Below, one piece after another: positions 32,724 to 41,294 of a stretch of 45,233 bases of DNA. The DNA is taken from assembly GCF_900187615.1 (NCBI RefSeq), contig NZ_FYDO01000040.1, positions 1-45,233 of the forward strand, given 5' to 3'. The stretch is from Pseudomonas sp. Irchel s3f7 (GTDB taxonomy: Bacteria > Pseudomonadota > Gammaproteobacteria > Pseudomonadales > Pseudomonadaceae). The notes beneath the pieces were generated by a model. The model was given only the letters and a program-made list of their open reading frames with translations. It made no database searches and was not told where the DNA came from. Every line of letters starts with the position of its first letter. Position 1 is the first letter of the stretch. A program made the translations under genes and the position numbers.

Positions 32724-33185
32724 ATGACCACCGAGCGCATCACACCGGATAACTGCGACCACCTGTTGCTGGACAACCAGGTCTGCTTCGCCCTGCATTC
32801 CACGTCGCTGATGATGACCAAGGTCTATAAACCGCTGCTGCAAGCACTGGGCCTGACCTATCCGCAGTACTTGGCAATGATGGTGCTGTGGGAACGGGAC
32901 GGTTTGACCGTGAGCGAAATCAGCTCGCGCCTGCTGACCGATCCAGGCTCACTCACGCCACTGCTCAAACGCCTGGAAGCTGAAGGCTTGCTCAGCCGCA
33001 CACGCAGCCGGGAAGATGAACGGGTGGTGATTGTTGAACTCACGGAAAAAGGTCGTGCGTTGCGGGACAAGGCTCGTGATATTCCCCAATGCATCCTCGG
33101 CGCCAGTGGCCTGACCCTGGAGCGATTGCAGCAGCTGCAAGCCGAGCTGCAAGAGCTGCGCAGCCACCTGCAAGACAGCCTGTAA
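32724..33185 (+). CDS. ohrR: Organic hydroperoxide-sensing MarR repressor OhrR
   Basis: The 153-residue MarR family protein has a reactive Cys21 in LDNQVCFALHS, at the position used by OhrR for peroxide sensing. Tyr and Lys partners in VYKPLLQALGLTYPQYL follow. The winged helix lies at about residues 58-98 (LTVSEISSRLLTDPGSLTPLLKRLE). A second cysteine is not obvious apart from Cys11, which favours a 1-Cys or mixed-disulfide mechanism. It is upstream of ohr on the same strand with 294 bases between, including a REP pair and a probable operator. ATG 32724 is chosen by family length. Confidence 0.92.
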   Translation: MTTERITPDNCDHLLLDNQVCFALHSTSLMMTKVYKPLLQALGLTYPQYLAMMVLWERDGLTVSEISSRLLTDPGSLTPLLKRLEAEGLLSRTRSREDERVVIVELTEKGRALRDKARDIPQCILGASGLTLERLQQLQAELQELRSHLQDSL

Positions 33186-33208
33186 TCTTCCAGCCAACAA
33201 AAATCCCC

Positions 33209-33298
33209 TGTAGGAGCGAGCTTGCTCGCGATAGCGGTATTTCAGTCAATATCATTGCTGAATGAGCGGACGCTGTCGCGAGCAAGCTCACTCCTACA
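33209..33298. repeat. REP pair (GAGCGAGCTTGCTCGCGAT type)
   Basis: TGTAGGAGCGAGCTTGCTCGCGAT and the inverted TCGCGAGCAAGCTCACTCCTACA enclose about 40 bases between ohrR and ohr. Confidence 0.87.
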
Positions 33299-33379
33299 TT
33301 TGTAGAGTCACGTCTCCCCCGAACAATCTCATCTACTCCCCCAGCCGTTCGTCCGTCTCTCTCTAAATCTTTGAATATT

Positions 33380-33412
33380 TATCTTGCGCACAAAACATTA
33401 GCAAGATACATT
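33380..33412 (+). promoter_or_regulatory. ohr promoter with candidate OhrR operator
   Basis: TATCTTGC (33380-33387) and GCAAGATA (33401-33408) are perfect inverted repeats whose centres are 21 bp, about two helical turns, apart. TTGCGC (33384-33389) and TACATT (33407-33412), 17 bases apart, form a sigma-70-like promoter within the same sequence. Bound repressor would thus cover both boxes. A CGC-CAAA-CATT-AGC pattern is repeated further down at about 33430-33450 and may be a second site. Confidence 0.5.
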
Positions 33413-33479
33413 TATTTCGCACTTACTTAGCGCGCAAACATTTAGCGCAAACAACCCAAACCAAAACGAGGCTTCCACC

Positions 33480-33899
33480 ATGCAAACTCTCTACACCGCC
33501 ATCGCAACTTCCACCGGTGGCCGCGACGGTCGTGCGGTTTCCAGCGACAACATCCTCGACGTCAAACTCGCCACGCCGAAAGAGCTCGGTGGTGCCGGTG
33601 GCGCTGCCACCAACCCTGAGCAACTGTTCGCTGCCGGTTACTCCGCCTGCTTCATCGGCGCGTTGAAGTTTGTCGCCAGCCAGACCAAACGCACTATCCC
33701 CAACGACGCTTCGATTACCGCCCATGTCGGCATCGGTCAGATCCCTGGCGGTTTCGGCCTGGACATTGACCTGCACATCAGCCTGCCGGGCCTTGAACAA
33801 GCCGATGCACAAGCACTGGTCGATGCGGCTCATCAGGTTTGCCCGTACTCCAACGCCACCCGGGGCAACGTCGATGTGCGCCTGCACGTCACCGTCTGA
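33480..33899 (+). CDS. ohr: Organic hydroperoxide resistance protein Ohr
   Basis: The 139-residue OsmC-fold peroxidase reduces fatty-acid and other organic hydroperoxides with lipoylated partners. The two catalytic cysteines are in YSACFIGAL (about residue 59) and VCPYSNATRGN (about residue 124). The conserved Arg is in GRDGRAVS (about residue 17-19). The name follows from these motifs plus the adjacent ohrR. The ATG at 33480 fits. It is monocistronic, ending in a bidirectional terminator shared with efp. Confidence 0.94.
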   Translation: MQTLYTAIATSTGGRDGRAVSSDNILDVKLATPKELGGAGGAATNPEQLFAAGYSACFIGALKFVASQTKRTIPNDASITAHVGIGQIPGGFGLDIDLHISLPGLEQADAQALVDAAHQVCPYSNATRGNVDVRLHVTV

Positions 33900-33937
33900 T
33901 CCCGCAGGTTTTATCGCTGGTGCTGAAATTCAGGCAC

Positions 33938-33968
33938 AAAAAAGCCCGACTCAAAGGTCGGGCTTTTT
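33938..33968. terminator. Bidirectional terminator between ohr and efp
   Basis: AAAAAGCCCGAC and GTCGGGCTTTTT form a 12-bp stem with a six-base loop and U-runs in both directions. Confidence 0.93.
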
Positions 33969-33985
33969 CATTCCTGAAGCGGTGC

Positions 33986-34555
33986 TTATTTAGCACGGCC
34001 TTTGTAGGAACCGCCTTCGCGGGTATCGATCTCGATCATGTCGCCGATTTCGATGAAGTCAGCAACCGACAGCTCGGTACCGTTCTTCAGTTTGGCAGGC
34101 TTCATTACCTTGCCGGAAGTGTCGCCGCGAGCGGAACCTTCGGTGTAGTCAACCTGACGCACGATGGTGGTCGGCAGTTCTACGGAAACCAGACGGTCTT
34201 CGAAGAAGACGGCTTCGCAAACGTCGGTCATGCCTTCTTCAACGAATGGCAGAACGCTTTCGATGTCTTCGGCGTTCAGCTCATACATGGTGTAGTCGGA
34301 GGTGTCCATGAACGTGTAGGTGTCGCCGCTGATGAAGGACAGGGTCGCTTCTTTGCGGTCGAGGATCACGTCGTCCAGTTTGTCGTCGGCGCTGTAAACG
34401 ATCTCGGTCTTGTAACCGGTCAGCAGGTTTTTCAGCTTGGTCTTCATGATCGCGCTGTTACGACCCGACTTGGTGAATTCAGCTTTCTGAACCAGCCAAG
34501 GATCGTTTTCGAGACGGATCACGGTACCGGGTTTCAGTTCTTTACCAGTTTTCAT
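33986..34555 (-). CDS. efp: Translation elongation factor P (Arg32 type)
   Basis: The 189-residue three-domain factor binds the ribosome between P and E sites and relieves stalling at polyproline. The tip loop is TKSGRNSA with Arg32 (counted from the ATG at 34555). This marks the EarP-modified subfamily instead of the lysine-modified EpmA type. The C-terminal GDTSGKVMKPAKLKNG block is canonical. The modifying enzyme EarP is encoded 48 bases upstream on the same strand, so the pair may be co-transcribed. Confidence 0.96.
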   Translation of the reverse strand: MKTGKELKPGTVIRLENDPWLVQKAEFTKSGRNSAIMKTKLKNLLTGYKTEIVYSADDKLDDVILDRKEATLSFISGDTYTFMDTSDYTMYELNAEDIESVLPFVEEGMTDVCEAVFFEDRLVSVELPTTIVRQVDYTEGSARGDTSGKVMKPAKLKNGTELSVADFIEIGDMIEIDTREGGSYKGRAK

Positions 34556-34603
34556 TGCGAATATCCGAATTTGGATGGGATTTACAAAAATCTAGGCCGC
34601 ATA

Positions 34604-35737
34604 TCATATCCAATTTCCATAAAACTGTACCAGCGCCGTGGCAAGATCGGCCTGCAAGGCCTGTTCCAGACACCACGTCTCGGCGTGTTTTTCCAGCTCT
34701 GGCCAGTGTTTACGTGTGGATTGCCAGTGGTCGGTCATTTTCTCACCGGCGTTCCACGCCCGCCAGAGACCGCTGATCGCCTCCCGTGCCGGCGCCGACA
34801 AGCCCTTCGTGTACAGTTCAAGAAAGGCTTCGAGCTTATCCAGGTGAATGTCTTCCTCCTGCTGATAGATATGCCACAGCAGCGGGCGCCCTGCCCATTG
34901 GGCGCGGACAAAGGAATCTTCGCCGCGCACGGCATTGAAATCGCAACTCCAGAGCAACCGGTCATATTGGTCCTGCCGGACGAAGCGCAGCACCTGCACG
35001 GTCACGGCATCACGCACATGCAGGTCACCCGCCGCCAGCTCATCGACTCCGAGCCAGCGCGCGACATCGCCGAGTATTCGTCCCTCGGGCACCAACAGAT
35101 GTGTGTGCGTCGAATCGGCGGCCATTGAATCGAGCCAACTGGCCAGCCCGGTATTTTCGTAAGCAAACAATGAGATCAACTGCGCGCCAGGTGCGCGATC
35201 GATCCCCAATCCCTGCAGGAATTCTCGCTGGGCTTCGGGGCTTTGCTGAAACTGCCGACGTTGCTCAAGCAAATCGCGCTCACGCAACAACCCACCCGTC
35301 CCCTTCTGGAAGCCCGGGAAGAAAAAGAATTTCTGCACGTGCCTGAACTTCACCGATGGCAAACCATGGCAGCCAATCACCCAATCCTCGGCGCTCAGGT
35401 AATCGAGGTTCATCCACAACGGCGGTTTTTCCCGCTCGGCCATGGCTTCCATGTAAGCACTGGGCAACTGACAAGCGAAGGCGGCGATCACCACGTCTGC
35501 GGCTTCGGTCGGCTGCCACGCGGCCGGCCACTGACGGACCTCGACATGTTCCTGCCACTGCTGCACGGCGTGGATGTCGATCGCCGGGCACAGACGCTCG
35601 AACGCACGCAGATCATCGACCCATAAACGCACCGCCAAACCGTGTTCGGCCACCAGTTGACGGGCCAGCCGCCAGGTCACGCCGATGTCGCCAAAGTTGT
35701 CGACCACGGTACAAAAAATATCCCAGCGGGTTTTCAT
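34604..35737 (-). CDS. earP: EF-P arginine rhamnosyltransferase EarP
   Basis: The 377-residue GT-B glycosyltransferase transfers rhamnose from dTDP-L-rhamnose to Arg32 of EF-P. VVDNFGDIGVTWRLARQL near the N-terminus contains Asp13 and Asp17, and RGEDSFVRAQWAGRP contains Glu273. These fall exactly on the numbering I recall for catalytic residues of P. putida EarP when the start is ATG 35737. The alternative ATG at 35746 adds three residues and shifts this. It is directly upstream of efp and divergent from a small membrane-protein gene. Confidence 0.94.
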   Translation of the reverse strand: MKTRWDIFCTVVDNFGDIGVTWRLARQLVAEHGLAVRLWVDDLRAFERLCPAIDIHAVQQWQEHVEVRQWPAAWQPTEAADVVIAAFACQLPSAYMEAMAEREKPPLWMNLDYLSAEDWVIGCHGLPSVKFRHVQKFFFFPGFQKGTGGLLRERDLLEQRRQFQQSPEAQREFLQGLGIDRAPGAQLISLFAYENTGLASWLDSMAADSTHTHLLVPEGRILGDVARWLGVDELAAGDLHVRDAVTVQVLRFVRQDQYDRLLWSCDFNAVRGEDSFVRAQWAGRPLLWHIYQQEEDIHLDKLEAFLELYTKGLSAPAREAISGLWRAWNAGEKMTDHWQSTRKHWPELEKHAETWCLEQALQADLATALVQFYGNWI

Positions 35738-35870
35738 TTCAGGCATTCCAGGTTCCCGTTGGCAAAGGTGCCGATTGTCCGCATAAATTACCCCGCGCAG
35801 AAGAGCCGACGGCGATTAATCTTCATGCGACAATCGCCATTCGCCCGCGACTATTCGCCAGGAGGCCGCC

Positions 35871-36278
35871 ATGCCCTATCGTCCCACTCCGCGCCGATCC
35901 TTCCCGATTCGACTCAGTGCTTTGTACCTGACCGGCAGTATCGCGCTCGGCATGTGGCTGGGGTTCATTGCCATTGCGCTGACCTGTTGGCTCGCTTCGC
36001 GTCTGTTCAGCGAGCAATTGGCACCGGTCGCAGCCGCAGTGGAGCATTTGGCCAACCCACCGGCAGCCACGCAACCGGGCCCGGACATCGCGCCCCAGAG
36101 CCCTCTGTTCGAGCAATACGAAGAGAACCTGCGCAAGAACGAACAAGCGCAACGGCTCGATCAGGCACGCAGCAGCAGTCGCAACCTGGCCAATCCGACC
36201 TGTCAGTTCTGGCTGCAACAGGATCGAACCATCCCCAGCGAAAAAAGCCGCGCCAACGTCCTGCAATTCTGCGATTGA
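35871..36278 (+). CDS. Hypothetical single-pass membrane protein
   Basis: The 135-residue product has a basic N-terminus and one strong hydrophobic helix (about residues 18-43). A Pro/Ala-rich and then Gln/Arg-rich charged tail ends with a CQFWLQQDRT segment. I do not recognise the family. The ATG at 35871 is preceded by AGGAGG about seven bases upstream. The next gene starts two bases after its stop, so the two form an operon. It is divergent from earP. Confidence 0.75.
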   Translation: MPYRPTPRRSFPIRLSALYLTGSIALGMWLGFIAIALTCWLASRLFSEQLAPVAAAVEHLANPPAATQPGPDIAPQSPLFEQYEENLRKNEQAQRLDQARSSSRNLANPTCQFWLQQDRTIPSEKSRANVLQFCD

Positions 36279-36280
36279 TC

Positions 36281-36763
36281 ATGAATAAACACACGGTTCA
36301 CCAACTGATTCTCGACAAGCTGCGCATCGATCTCGACATCGCCGAACGTGCCGCGCAAACCGCTTACGAAACCGCGACCCACGAAGAAAACATCGCCGAG
36401 AACAAGTACGACACACTGGGGCTGGAGGCGTCCTATCTGGCTGCCGGACAGGCCAAGCGTGTGGAGGAAATTCGCCACTCGCTGACGCTTTGCCAGAACC
36501 TGAACTTGCGTGCGTATGACGAGCAGCGCGGTATCGAGGTCGGCGCCCTGCTCGGTCTGGAAGACGAAAAAGGTCGCGAGCAATGGCTGTTTCTGGCGCC
36601 GGATGCGGCGGGCCTGAAAGTTGATCTGGTGGGACAGTTGATTACCGTCATCACCCCGCGCTCGCCGTTGGGCAAAAGCCTGTTGGGCAAATTCGAGGGC
36701 GATGAGGTGGAGATTCTGGTGGCGGGCGCTCGGCAACAGTTTGCTGTCACCGAGGTCGTCTGA
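36281..36763 (+). CDS. GreA/GreB-like transcription factor
   Basis: The 160-residue protein has an N-terminal helical hairpin (residues 1-75) with acidic residues (HEENIAENKYDTLGLEASYLA). A C-terminal FKBP-like GreA/B domain follows (about 85-160), including LFLAPDAAGLKV and TPRSPLGKSLLGKFEGDEVEI. GreA/B factors bind the RNA polymerase secondary channel and rescue backtracked complexes. This short type is not GreA or GreB itself and may instead modulate polymerase. The ATG at 36281 is favoured over the very long upstream frame. It is convergent with cysB. Confidence 0.83.
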   Translation: MNKHTVHQLILDKLRIDLDIAERAAQTAYETATHEENIAENKYDTLGLEASYLAAGQAKRVEEIRHSLTLCQNLNLRAYDEQRGIEVGALLGLEDEKGREQWLFLAPDAAGLKVDLVGQLITVITPRSPLGKSLLGKFEGDEVEILVAGARQQFAVTEVV

Positions 36764-36769
36764 CCGGCA

Positions 36770-37744
36770 TTAGTGAACGGGCAGTTCAACACCGTCGAAC
36801 AGTTCTTCGAGTTCCTGCTTGTTGTGGCAAGCAATGGCTTTGGCCATGACTTCGCGCGTCAGGTGTGGGGCGAACTTCTCGATGAAGTCGCACATGAACC
36901 CACGCAGGAAAGTGCCGCGACGGAAACCGATCTTGGTCACGCTGGATTCGAACAGTTCGCTGGCATCGAGCACCACCAGGTCGCTGTCGAGTTTGGTATC
37001 GACGGCCATTTTCGCCACGATGCCTACGCCCAGACCGAGGCGAACATAAGTTTTGATGACGTCAGCGTCGGCGGCGGTGAACACCACTTTCGGCGTCAGG
37101 CCACGGTGACTGAAGGCTTCGTCGAGTTTTGAACGACCGGTAAAACCGAACACGTAAGTCACGATCGGGTATTCAGCCAACGCTTCGAGGGTCAACTTCG
37201 ACAGTTTGGTCAGCGGATGCCCTTGTGGCACGACCACGCAACGGTTCCAGCGATAGCACGGCATCATCACCAGATCACCGAACAGCTCAAGCGCTTCGGT
37301 GGCGATGGCGAAATCCACGGTGCCGTCAGCGGCCATTTCGGCGATCTGCATCGGCGAACCCTGGTGCATGTGCAAAGCCACATCCGGGTATTGCTTGATG
37401 AAATTGCTGATCACCGGCGGCAATGCATAACGCGCCTGGGTGTGGGTGGTGGCGATCGACAGGGTGCCTTTCTTCTCGTTGGAGAATTCCTGGGCGATCT
37501 GCTTGATGCTTTCAACCTTGCGCAGAATCTCGCCAGCGGTGGTGATGATGCGCTCGCCGGCAGGGGTGACGCGGGTCAGGTGTTTGCCGCTGCGGGCGAA
37601 GACCTCAACGCCCAGCTCGTCTTCCAACAGGCGGATCTGTTTACTGATGCCGGGTTGAGAGGTGTACAGGCTTTGGGCCGTAGCGGAAACGTTGAGGTCG
37701 TGGTGCGCCACTTCCCAGATGTAGCGCAATTGTTGGAGCTTCAT
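36770..37744 (-). CDS. cysB: LysR-type regulator CysB
   Basis: The 324-residue activator of cysteine biosynthesis and sulfur-starvation genes responds to N-acetylserine (inducer) and sulfide (anti-inducer). The N-terminus MKLQQLRYIWEVAHHDLNVS and the helix-turn-helix ATAQSLYTSQPGISKQIRLLE are those of CysB. The effector domain includes TTHTQARYALP and VPQGHPLT, as in the family. Length equals E. coli CysB. It is preceded by an AT-rich 113-base gap and stands alone on the strand. Confidence 0.95.
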   Translation of the reverse strand: MKLQQLRYIWEVAHHDLNVSATAQSLYTSQPGISKQIRLLEDELGVEVFARSGKHLTRVTPAGERIITTAGEILRKVESIKQIAQEFSNEKKGTLSIATTHTQARYALPPVISNFIKQYPDVALHMHQGSPMQIAEMAADGTVDFAIATEALELFGDLVMMPCYRWNRCVVVPQGHPLTKLSKLTLEALAEYPIVTYVFGFTGRSKLDEAFSHRGLTPKVVFTAADADVIKTYVRLGLGVGIVAKMAVDTKLDSDLVVLDASELFESSVTKIGFRRGTFLRGFMCDFIEKFAPHLTREVMAKAIACHNKQELEELFDGVELPVH

Positions 37745-37857
37745 ATGAATCCCTCAAAGCAGGTAGACGCCACGGGCATCAGCGACGATATATAACTATA
37801 TTAATGGCTCGAAGAATAAATCTAGAACTTTTTTATCAAATTGCCATTATTCGTGTT

Positions 37858-38361
37858 CTAGCGATCCTCCTGGCGACGACGTTGCACCAGTGGCACCAGA
37901 TAAACGGGCACTTTGGCCAGTTGCAGCACGCGCGCAGCGGTCCGCCCCAAGGGTGTTTCCGCTCCCGCACCATGGCTGTGACTGCCTAAGATCAACAAAT
38001 CCACAGAGAGTTTCTGCGCCTGGTCCAGAATCACCTGCGACGGATCGCCCTGCAGCACCCGCACTGCCTGGATCCGCTCCAGGTCATGTTCGTTCTCCTC
38101 GCCCAACTCTTCGCGAAAACTGTCCAGCACCCGCTGTTCAATATTGGCAATCACCGTGTTCAGCCCCTGGCTGTGAAACTCGTTCAGCGCTTGCTCGTCG
38201 AGGTAACTTTGCAGCACCGATTCGGCAAACAGCCCCATGGGTTCAACGGCGTGCACCACGTACAAGTCGGCATTGAAGGTTCGGGCCAACTCCAGGGCAT
38301 GCTGCATCACCACGGGGGCGTACAGACCGAGGTCAGTGGCATACAGCATCGAACGAATCAT
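37858..38361 (-). CDS. Universal stress protein (UspA family)
   Basis: The 167-residue protein has the Usp alpha/beta fold. It begins MIRSMLYATDLG and has the nucleotide-loop signature in LLILGSHSHGAGAETPLGRTAARVLQLAKVPVYLV (residues about 122-155). The G-2x-G-9x-G(S/T)-type ATP-binding motif is only partly matched. The role is survival under stress; details are unknown. The ATG at 38361 has a strong AGGAGGT site four bases upstream. It lies between cysB and the 5'-nucleotidase gene, all on the minus strand. Confidence 0.88.
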   Translation of the reverse strand: MIRSMLYATDLGLYAPVVMQHALELARTFNADLYVVHAVEPMGLFAESVLQSYLDEQALNEFHSQGLNTVIANIEQRVLDSFREELGEENEHDLERIQAVRVLQGDPSQVILDQAQKLSVDLLILGSHSHGAGAETPLGRTAARVLQLAKVPVYLVPLVQRRRQEDR

Positions 38362-38456
38362 ATGACCTCCTCGAATGCCAACATGGCGGAGATTTGATTC
38401 AGCTTAGCAGTGCCTTGCCGACCGCGGCGCCCGGCGTAACGCGTTGAACGGCAGGC

Positions 38457-39362
38457 TTAAACCTTTTGCTCGTTGCTTATACCGTGGGGCACGTGGCCGG
38501 TGGCGACGACTTCACGGGCCAACTCGCAATGCCCGGCCTGATCGTCGAAAAATACGTCGGCGGCGAAGGCTTCGAGAAACGCCGATTTGGTCAGGCCACC
38601 GAGGAACAGCGACTCGTCCAGGCGAATGTCCCACTCGCGCAAGGTGCGAATCACCCGCTCATGGGCCGGTGCCGAGCGCGCCGTCACCAGCGCAGTGCGG
38701 ATCGGGCAGGCGTCATCCGGGAACTCGCGCTGCAACAGATTGAGGGCGGCGAGGAAGCCTTTGAACGGCCCGCCGCGCAACGGCTCGCGGGCGGATTCAC
38801 GCTCACTGGCCTGGAACGCCTCCAGACCTCCAGACTGGTAGATACGCTCCGACTCATCGGAAAACAGCACCGCGTCACCGTCGAAAGCGATGCGCAATTC
38901 GTCACTGGCCGCACGACTGGCACCGCCCGACAAAATGGTCGCCGCCGCGAAACCTTCGTCCAGCGCACTGCGCACGTCTTCGGCATGGGTCGAGAGAAAC
39001 AGATCGCAGCCAAAGGCCTTGAGATACGGATACGGACTGCGACCACCGACAAATGCCGCGCGGGAAATCGCCAGCCCGTAGTGATCGATCGAGTTGAACA
39101 CCCGCAATCCGGTGTCGGCGCTGTTGCGCGACACCAGGATCACTTCGACCCGGGCGCGGCCCAGGTGAGTGTTGAGGTTCAGAAGTTTTTGCACCAACGG
39201 GAAGGCATCGCCGGGTTCGAGGATTTCGTCCTCGTGCTCGATCTGATACTGCCGGTAGGCTTCAACACCACTCGACAGGTAAACCTTGTGGCTTTCGCTC
39301 AGGTCGAACAGCGCCCGCGAAGAAATCGCCAGCACCAGCTTGTCGTCGATAGTCTTTGCCAT
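38457..39362 (-). CDS. 5'-nucleotidase (cytosolic, PF06189 type)
   Basis: The 301-residue HAD-like nucleotidase removes phosphate from nucleoside monophosphates. HAD-like features seen are DAVLFSDESERIYQ (acidic motif near residue 170), VTARSAPAHERVIRTLREW (about 238-256) and AADVFFDDQAGHCELA (about 275-290). These last blocks are diagnostic for the bacterial 5'-nucleotidase family. The ATG at 39362 has a GAGGGGGAAGGG ribosome-binding stretch. The frame extends to 39407 but those codons overlap the site. It is 25 bases downstream of the ketopantoate-reductase-like gene and probably in the same transcript. Confidence 0.87.
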   Translation of the reverse strand: MAKTIDDKLVLAISSRALFDLSESHKVYLSSGVEAYRQYQIEHEDEILEPGDAFPLVQKLLNLNTHLGRARVEVILVSRNSADTGLRVFNSIDHYGLAISRAAFVGGRSPYPYLKAFGCDLFLSTHAEDVRSALDEGFAAATILSGGASRAASDELRIAFDGDAVLFSDESERIYQSGGLEAFQASERESAREPLRGGPFKGFLAALNLLQREFPDDACPIRTALVTARSAPAHERVIRTLREWDIRLDESLFLGGLTKSAFLEAFAADVFFDDQAGHCELAREVVATGHVPHGISNEQKV

Positions 39363-39387
39363 GCCCTTCCCCCTCAGGTCGATCGAC

Positions 39388-40341
39388 TCAAGTATTTCGT
39401 CGATCAATAAAACTCAAGCTGCGATACAAGGCTTCGATACGAGGCATCTCACATCCGGCCGCCTTGGCTGCCGCCAGTGGCCGGGCATAAATCGCCTCCA
39501 GCTCAAGCGGTCGCTTGTGCAGGAAATCGTGGTACATGCTCGGCCAGTAGTCGGGCATTTTTTCGGTCACCATGAACAGATGTTCGGCATAACCCGCCGG
39601 CACGTCGTGACCACAAGCGGTTGCGCCCCGAACCACTTCGGCCATCAGCGCCTTGATCAGTTCGCGACTGTCGCTGTCGGCCATCAGCGGCGTGGTGCTG
39701 GCCCCGAGCAACACCGAGAGCCCGTTGTACGGAATATTCCAGACCAGTTTTTGCCAGCGCGCCTGATGCAGGTTCGCCATGGCCTGGGAATCGATGCCGG
39801 CGGCGAGGAACAGCCCGACACCTTCCTCGACAATGACCCTGCGCGCCGATTCATCAGCGGGACCGCTGTGGTAGCCAACATGCACCGCGCCGAGCGCCTG
39901 ATGGATGATCACACCCGGCCCCTCGCGATGGACGCAGATATAGCAAAGCCCGCCGAGCACATGCAGCGAATCCGGGAGCAACTCGCGCAGGCTGTCTTCA
40001 ACATCCAGGCCATTTTGCAGCAGCAGCACCTTGGCACCCGGTGCGGCGGCCTGGAGGATGGCCGGTGCCAGATCGGCATTGCTGGTGGTTTTCGCGCCGA
40101 CCAGCAACCAGTCGCAGGGCGGCATGTCTTCGGCGCACGAATACGCTTGCACCGGGTTCAACGTCAGCGCGCCATAGGGCGCGCTATCGACTCGCAGACC
40201 GCGCTCGGTCACTGCGGAAAATTCGCTTCGCAGCAAGAAATGTACATCGAAGCCGGCACGCGCCAGCATCACTCCATAGAAACCGCCGATTGCGCCGGTC
40301 CCGATAATGCCGATTCTCGGCTTGGCCACTGCCCCGCTCAT
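39388..40341 (-). CDS. 2-dehydropantoate 2-reductase family protein
   Basis: The 317-residue NADPH-dependent reductase family member resembles PanE (ketopantoate to pantoate). The N-terminal nucleotide motif IGIIGTGAIGGFYG is at residues 10-23. The lysine-containing substrate region appears as WQKLVWNIPYNGLSVLLG (about residues 193-210), followed by the conserved Asn/Ser helix. It may be PanE or one of the many paralogues; I leave the symbol empty. It overlaps the thioredoxin-like gene by four bases (ATGA), indicating co-translation. Confidence 0.85.
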   Translation of the reverse strand: MSGAVAKPRIGIIGTGAIGGFYGVMLARAGFDVHFLLRSEFSAVTERGLRVDSAPYGALTLNPVQAYSCAEDMPPCDWLLVGAKTTSNADLAPAILQAAAPGAKVLLLQNGLDVEDSLRELLPDSLHVLGGLCYICVHREGPGVIIHQALGAVHVGYHSGPADESARRVIVEEGVGLFLAAGIDSQAMANLHQARWQKLVWNIPYNGLSVLLGASTTPLMADSDSRELIKALMAEVVRGATACGHDVPAGYAEHLFMVTEKMPDYWPSMYHDFLHKRPLELEAIYARPLAAAKAAGCEMPRIEALYRSLSFIDRRNT

Positions 40342-40724
40342 GGCAACTCCTCTGCTGTACGACTCAGCGCCTGCGCCACGGCAGCATTAAGCTCCGAGCG
40401 GGTCAGACGCGATGTCAATGGTCCATGGAATTCACCGTCGCGCACGACAAACAGCGCCGGCAAATGAAAAACCGAATATCGCTCGACCACCCCGCCGTTG
40501 GTCCCGGCATCGATCCAGCACAGTCGATCGACGGCCAGATCAAGTCCAGGCAACTGCTCACGGGCAAACCGGCAACTGGCACAGCCAACGCTGGTGAAAA
40601 TAACCAGCGACACACCACTCATCGCCAGCAGCCGTTGGTCGGCGTCGAAATCGGTGAGGTCCAATTCGACCACTATACTGGGTGGAACAATGTCAGATGG
40701 CCGACACATGGAGTCTGTGTTCAT
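40338..40724 (-). CDS. Thioredoxin-like protein (CxxC)
   Basis: The 128-residue thioredoxin-fold protein has the redox motif CASC in FTSVGCASCRFAREQLPGL (about residues 46-64) and a cis-proline in FHLPALFVV. There is no signal peptide, so it is cytoplasmic. The function in thiol reduction is inferred; partners are unknown. The start is uncertain. ATG 40724 overlaps the start of the divergent plus-strand gene, ATG 40709 is the alternative, and neither has a good ribosome-binding site. A TATAGT box inside the first codons (about 40677) hints that the true start may be further in, at a GTG or TTG near 40670. Confidence 0.8.
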   Translation of the reverse strand: MNTDSMCRPSDIVPPSIVVELDLTDFDADQRLLAMSGVSLVIFTSVGCASCRFAREQLPGLDLAVDRLCWIDAGTNGGVVERYSVFHLPALFVVRDGEFHGPLTSRLTRSELNAAVAQALSRTAEELP

Positions 40725-41166
40725 GGGACGTTTTATTCCTCACCCTGACGATGTGCCCGTCGAATTAACGTTGCTCAAACCCGAGTGTATTTCGCGGCAA
40801 CAACTGCACACTACCAGTCTGGGGGGCATGGCTTGCAATTACCATCGGGCCTGGCGCTATGGTACGGCGGTTGAAGTGCGCATGCCGACCCTGAACCCCG
40901 ACATGCGTTTTCTGGGCTACGTCGCCTGGTGCCTGCGGCGCAAACGCGGGTATCTGGTGGGCATTGCCTTCGTCGACGAGCAGACACTGTTCAGCGCCCG
41001 GATGGGCGAGCAGGTCTGCCAGATCGATCGCTACTGCCGCCTGCATGACGCCCACGACGATTTGCAGGATATTCAGGCCCTGGCCCTGGAATGGGTCCAG
41101 GAGCATGCCAACGAGTTCTCTCATGAGTCGGTGCGCAAGGCGTTTGCGCAGCCTGTGCTGGATTAA
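40723..41166 (+). CDS. PilZ-like conserved hypothetical protein
   Basis: The 147-residue product resembles PilZ-type proteins in length and beta-rich pattern: VELTLLKPECISRQQLHTTSLGG, then VEVRMPTLNPDMRFLGYVAWCLRRKRGYLVGIAFVDEQTLFSARMG. The usual c-di-GMP motif RxxxR...D/NxSxxG is not clearly present. I therefore call it only PilZ-like; it may not bind c-di-GMP. The start is ambiguous (ATGs at 40690, 40708 and 40723). GGAG ten bases before 40723 favours the last. It is divergent from, and overlapping the longest version of, the thioredoxin-like gene. Confidence 0.72.
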   Translation: MGRFIPHPDDVPVELTLLKPECISRQQLHTTSLGGMACNYHRAWRYGTAVEVRMPTLNPDMRFLGYVAWCLRRKRGYLVGIAFVDEQTLFSARMGEQVCQIDRYCRLHDAHDDLQDIQALALEWVQEHANEFSHESVRKAFAQPVLD

Positions 41167-41294
41167 AGCGGTGTCTGCCCATTGTCGAGGCACGGTGTAA
41201 CGCGCTAAGGTTCGGGTCCCCGACGCGCTTAATTTGCTGTGCTCCGCCGCGCGGGTTCGCTGGCGGCCGGCACCCGTGACCTGACGAGTAAACG

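Noticed and set aside
38466..40467. Two long plus-strand frames opposite the 5'-nucleotidase and PanE-like genes
   Set aside because: Both are mirror frames of conserved proteins with low-likelihood compositions.
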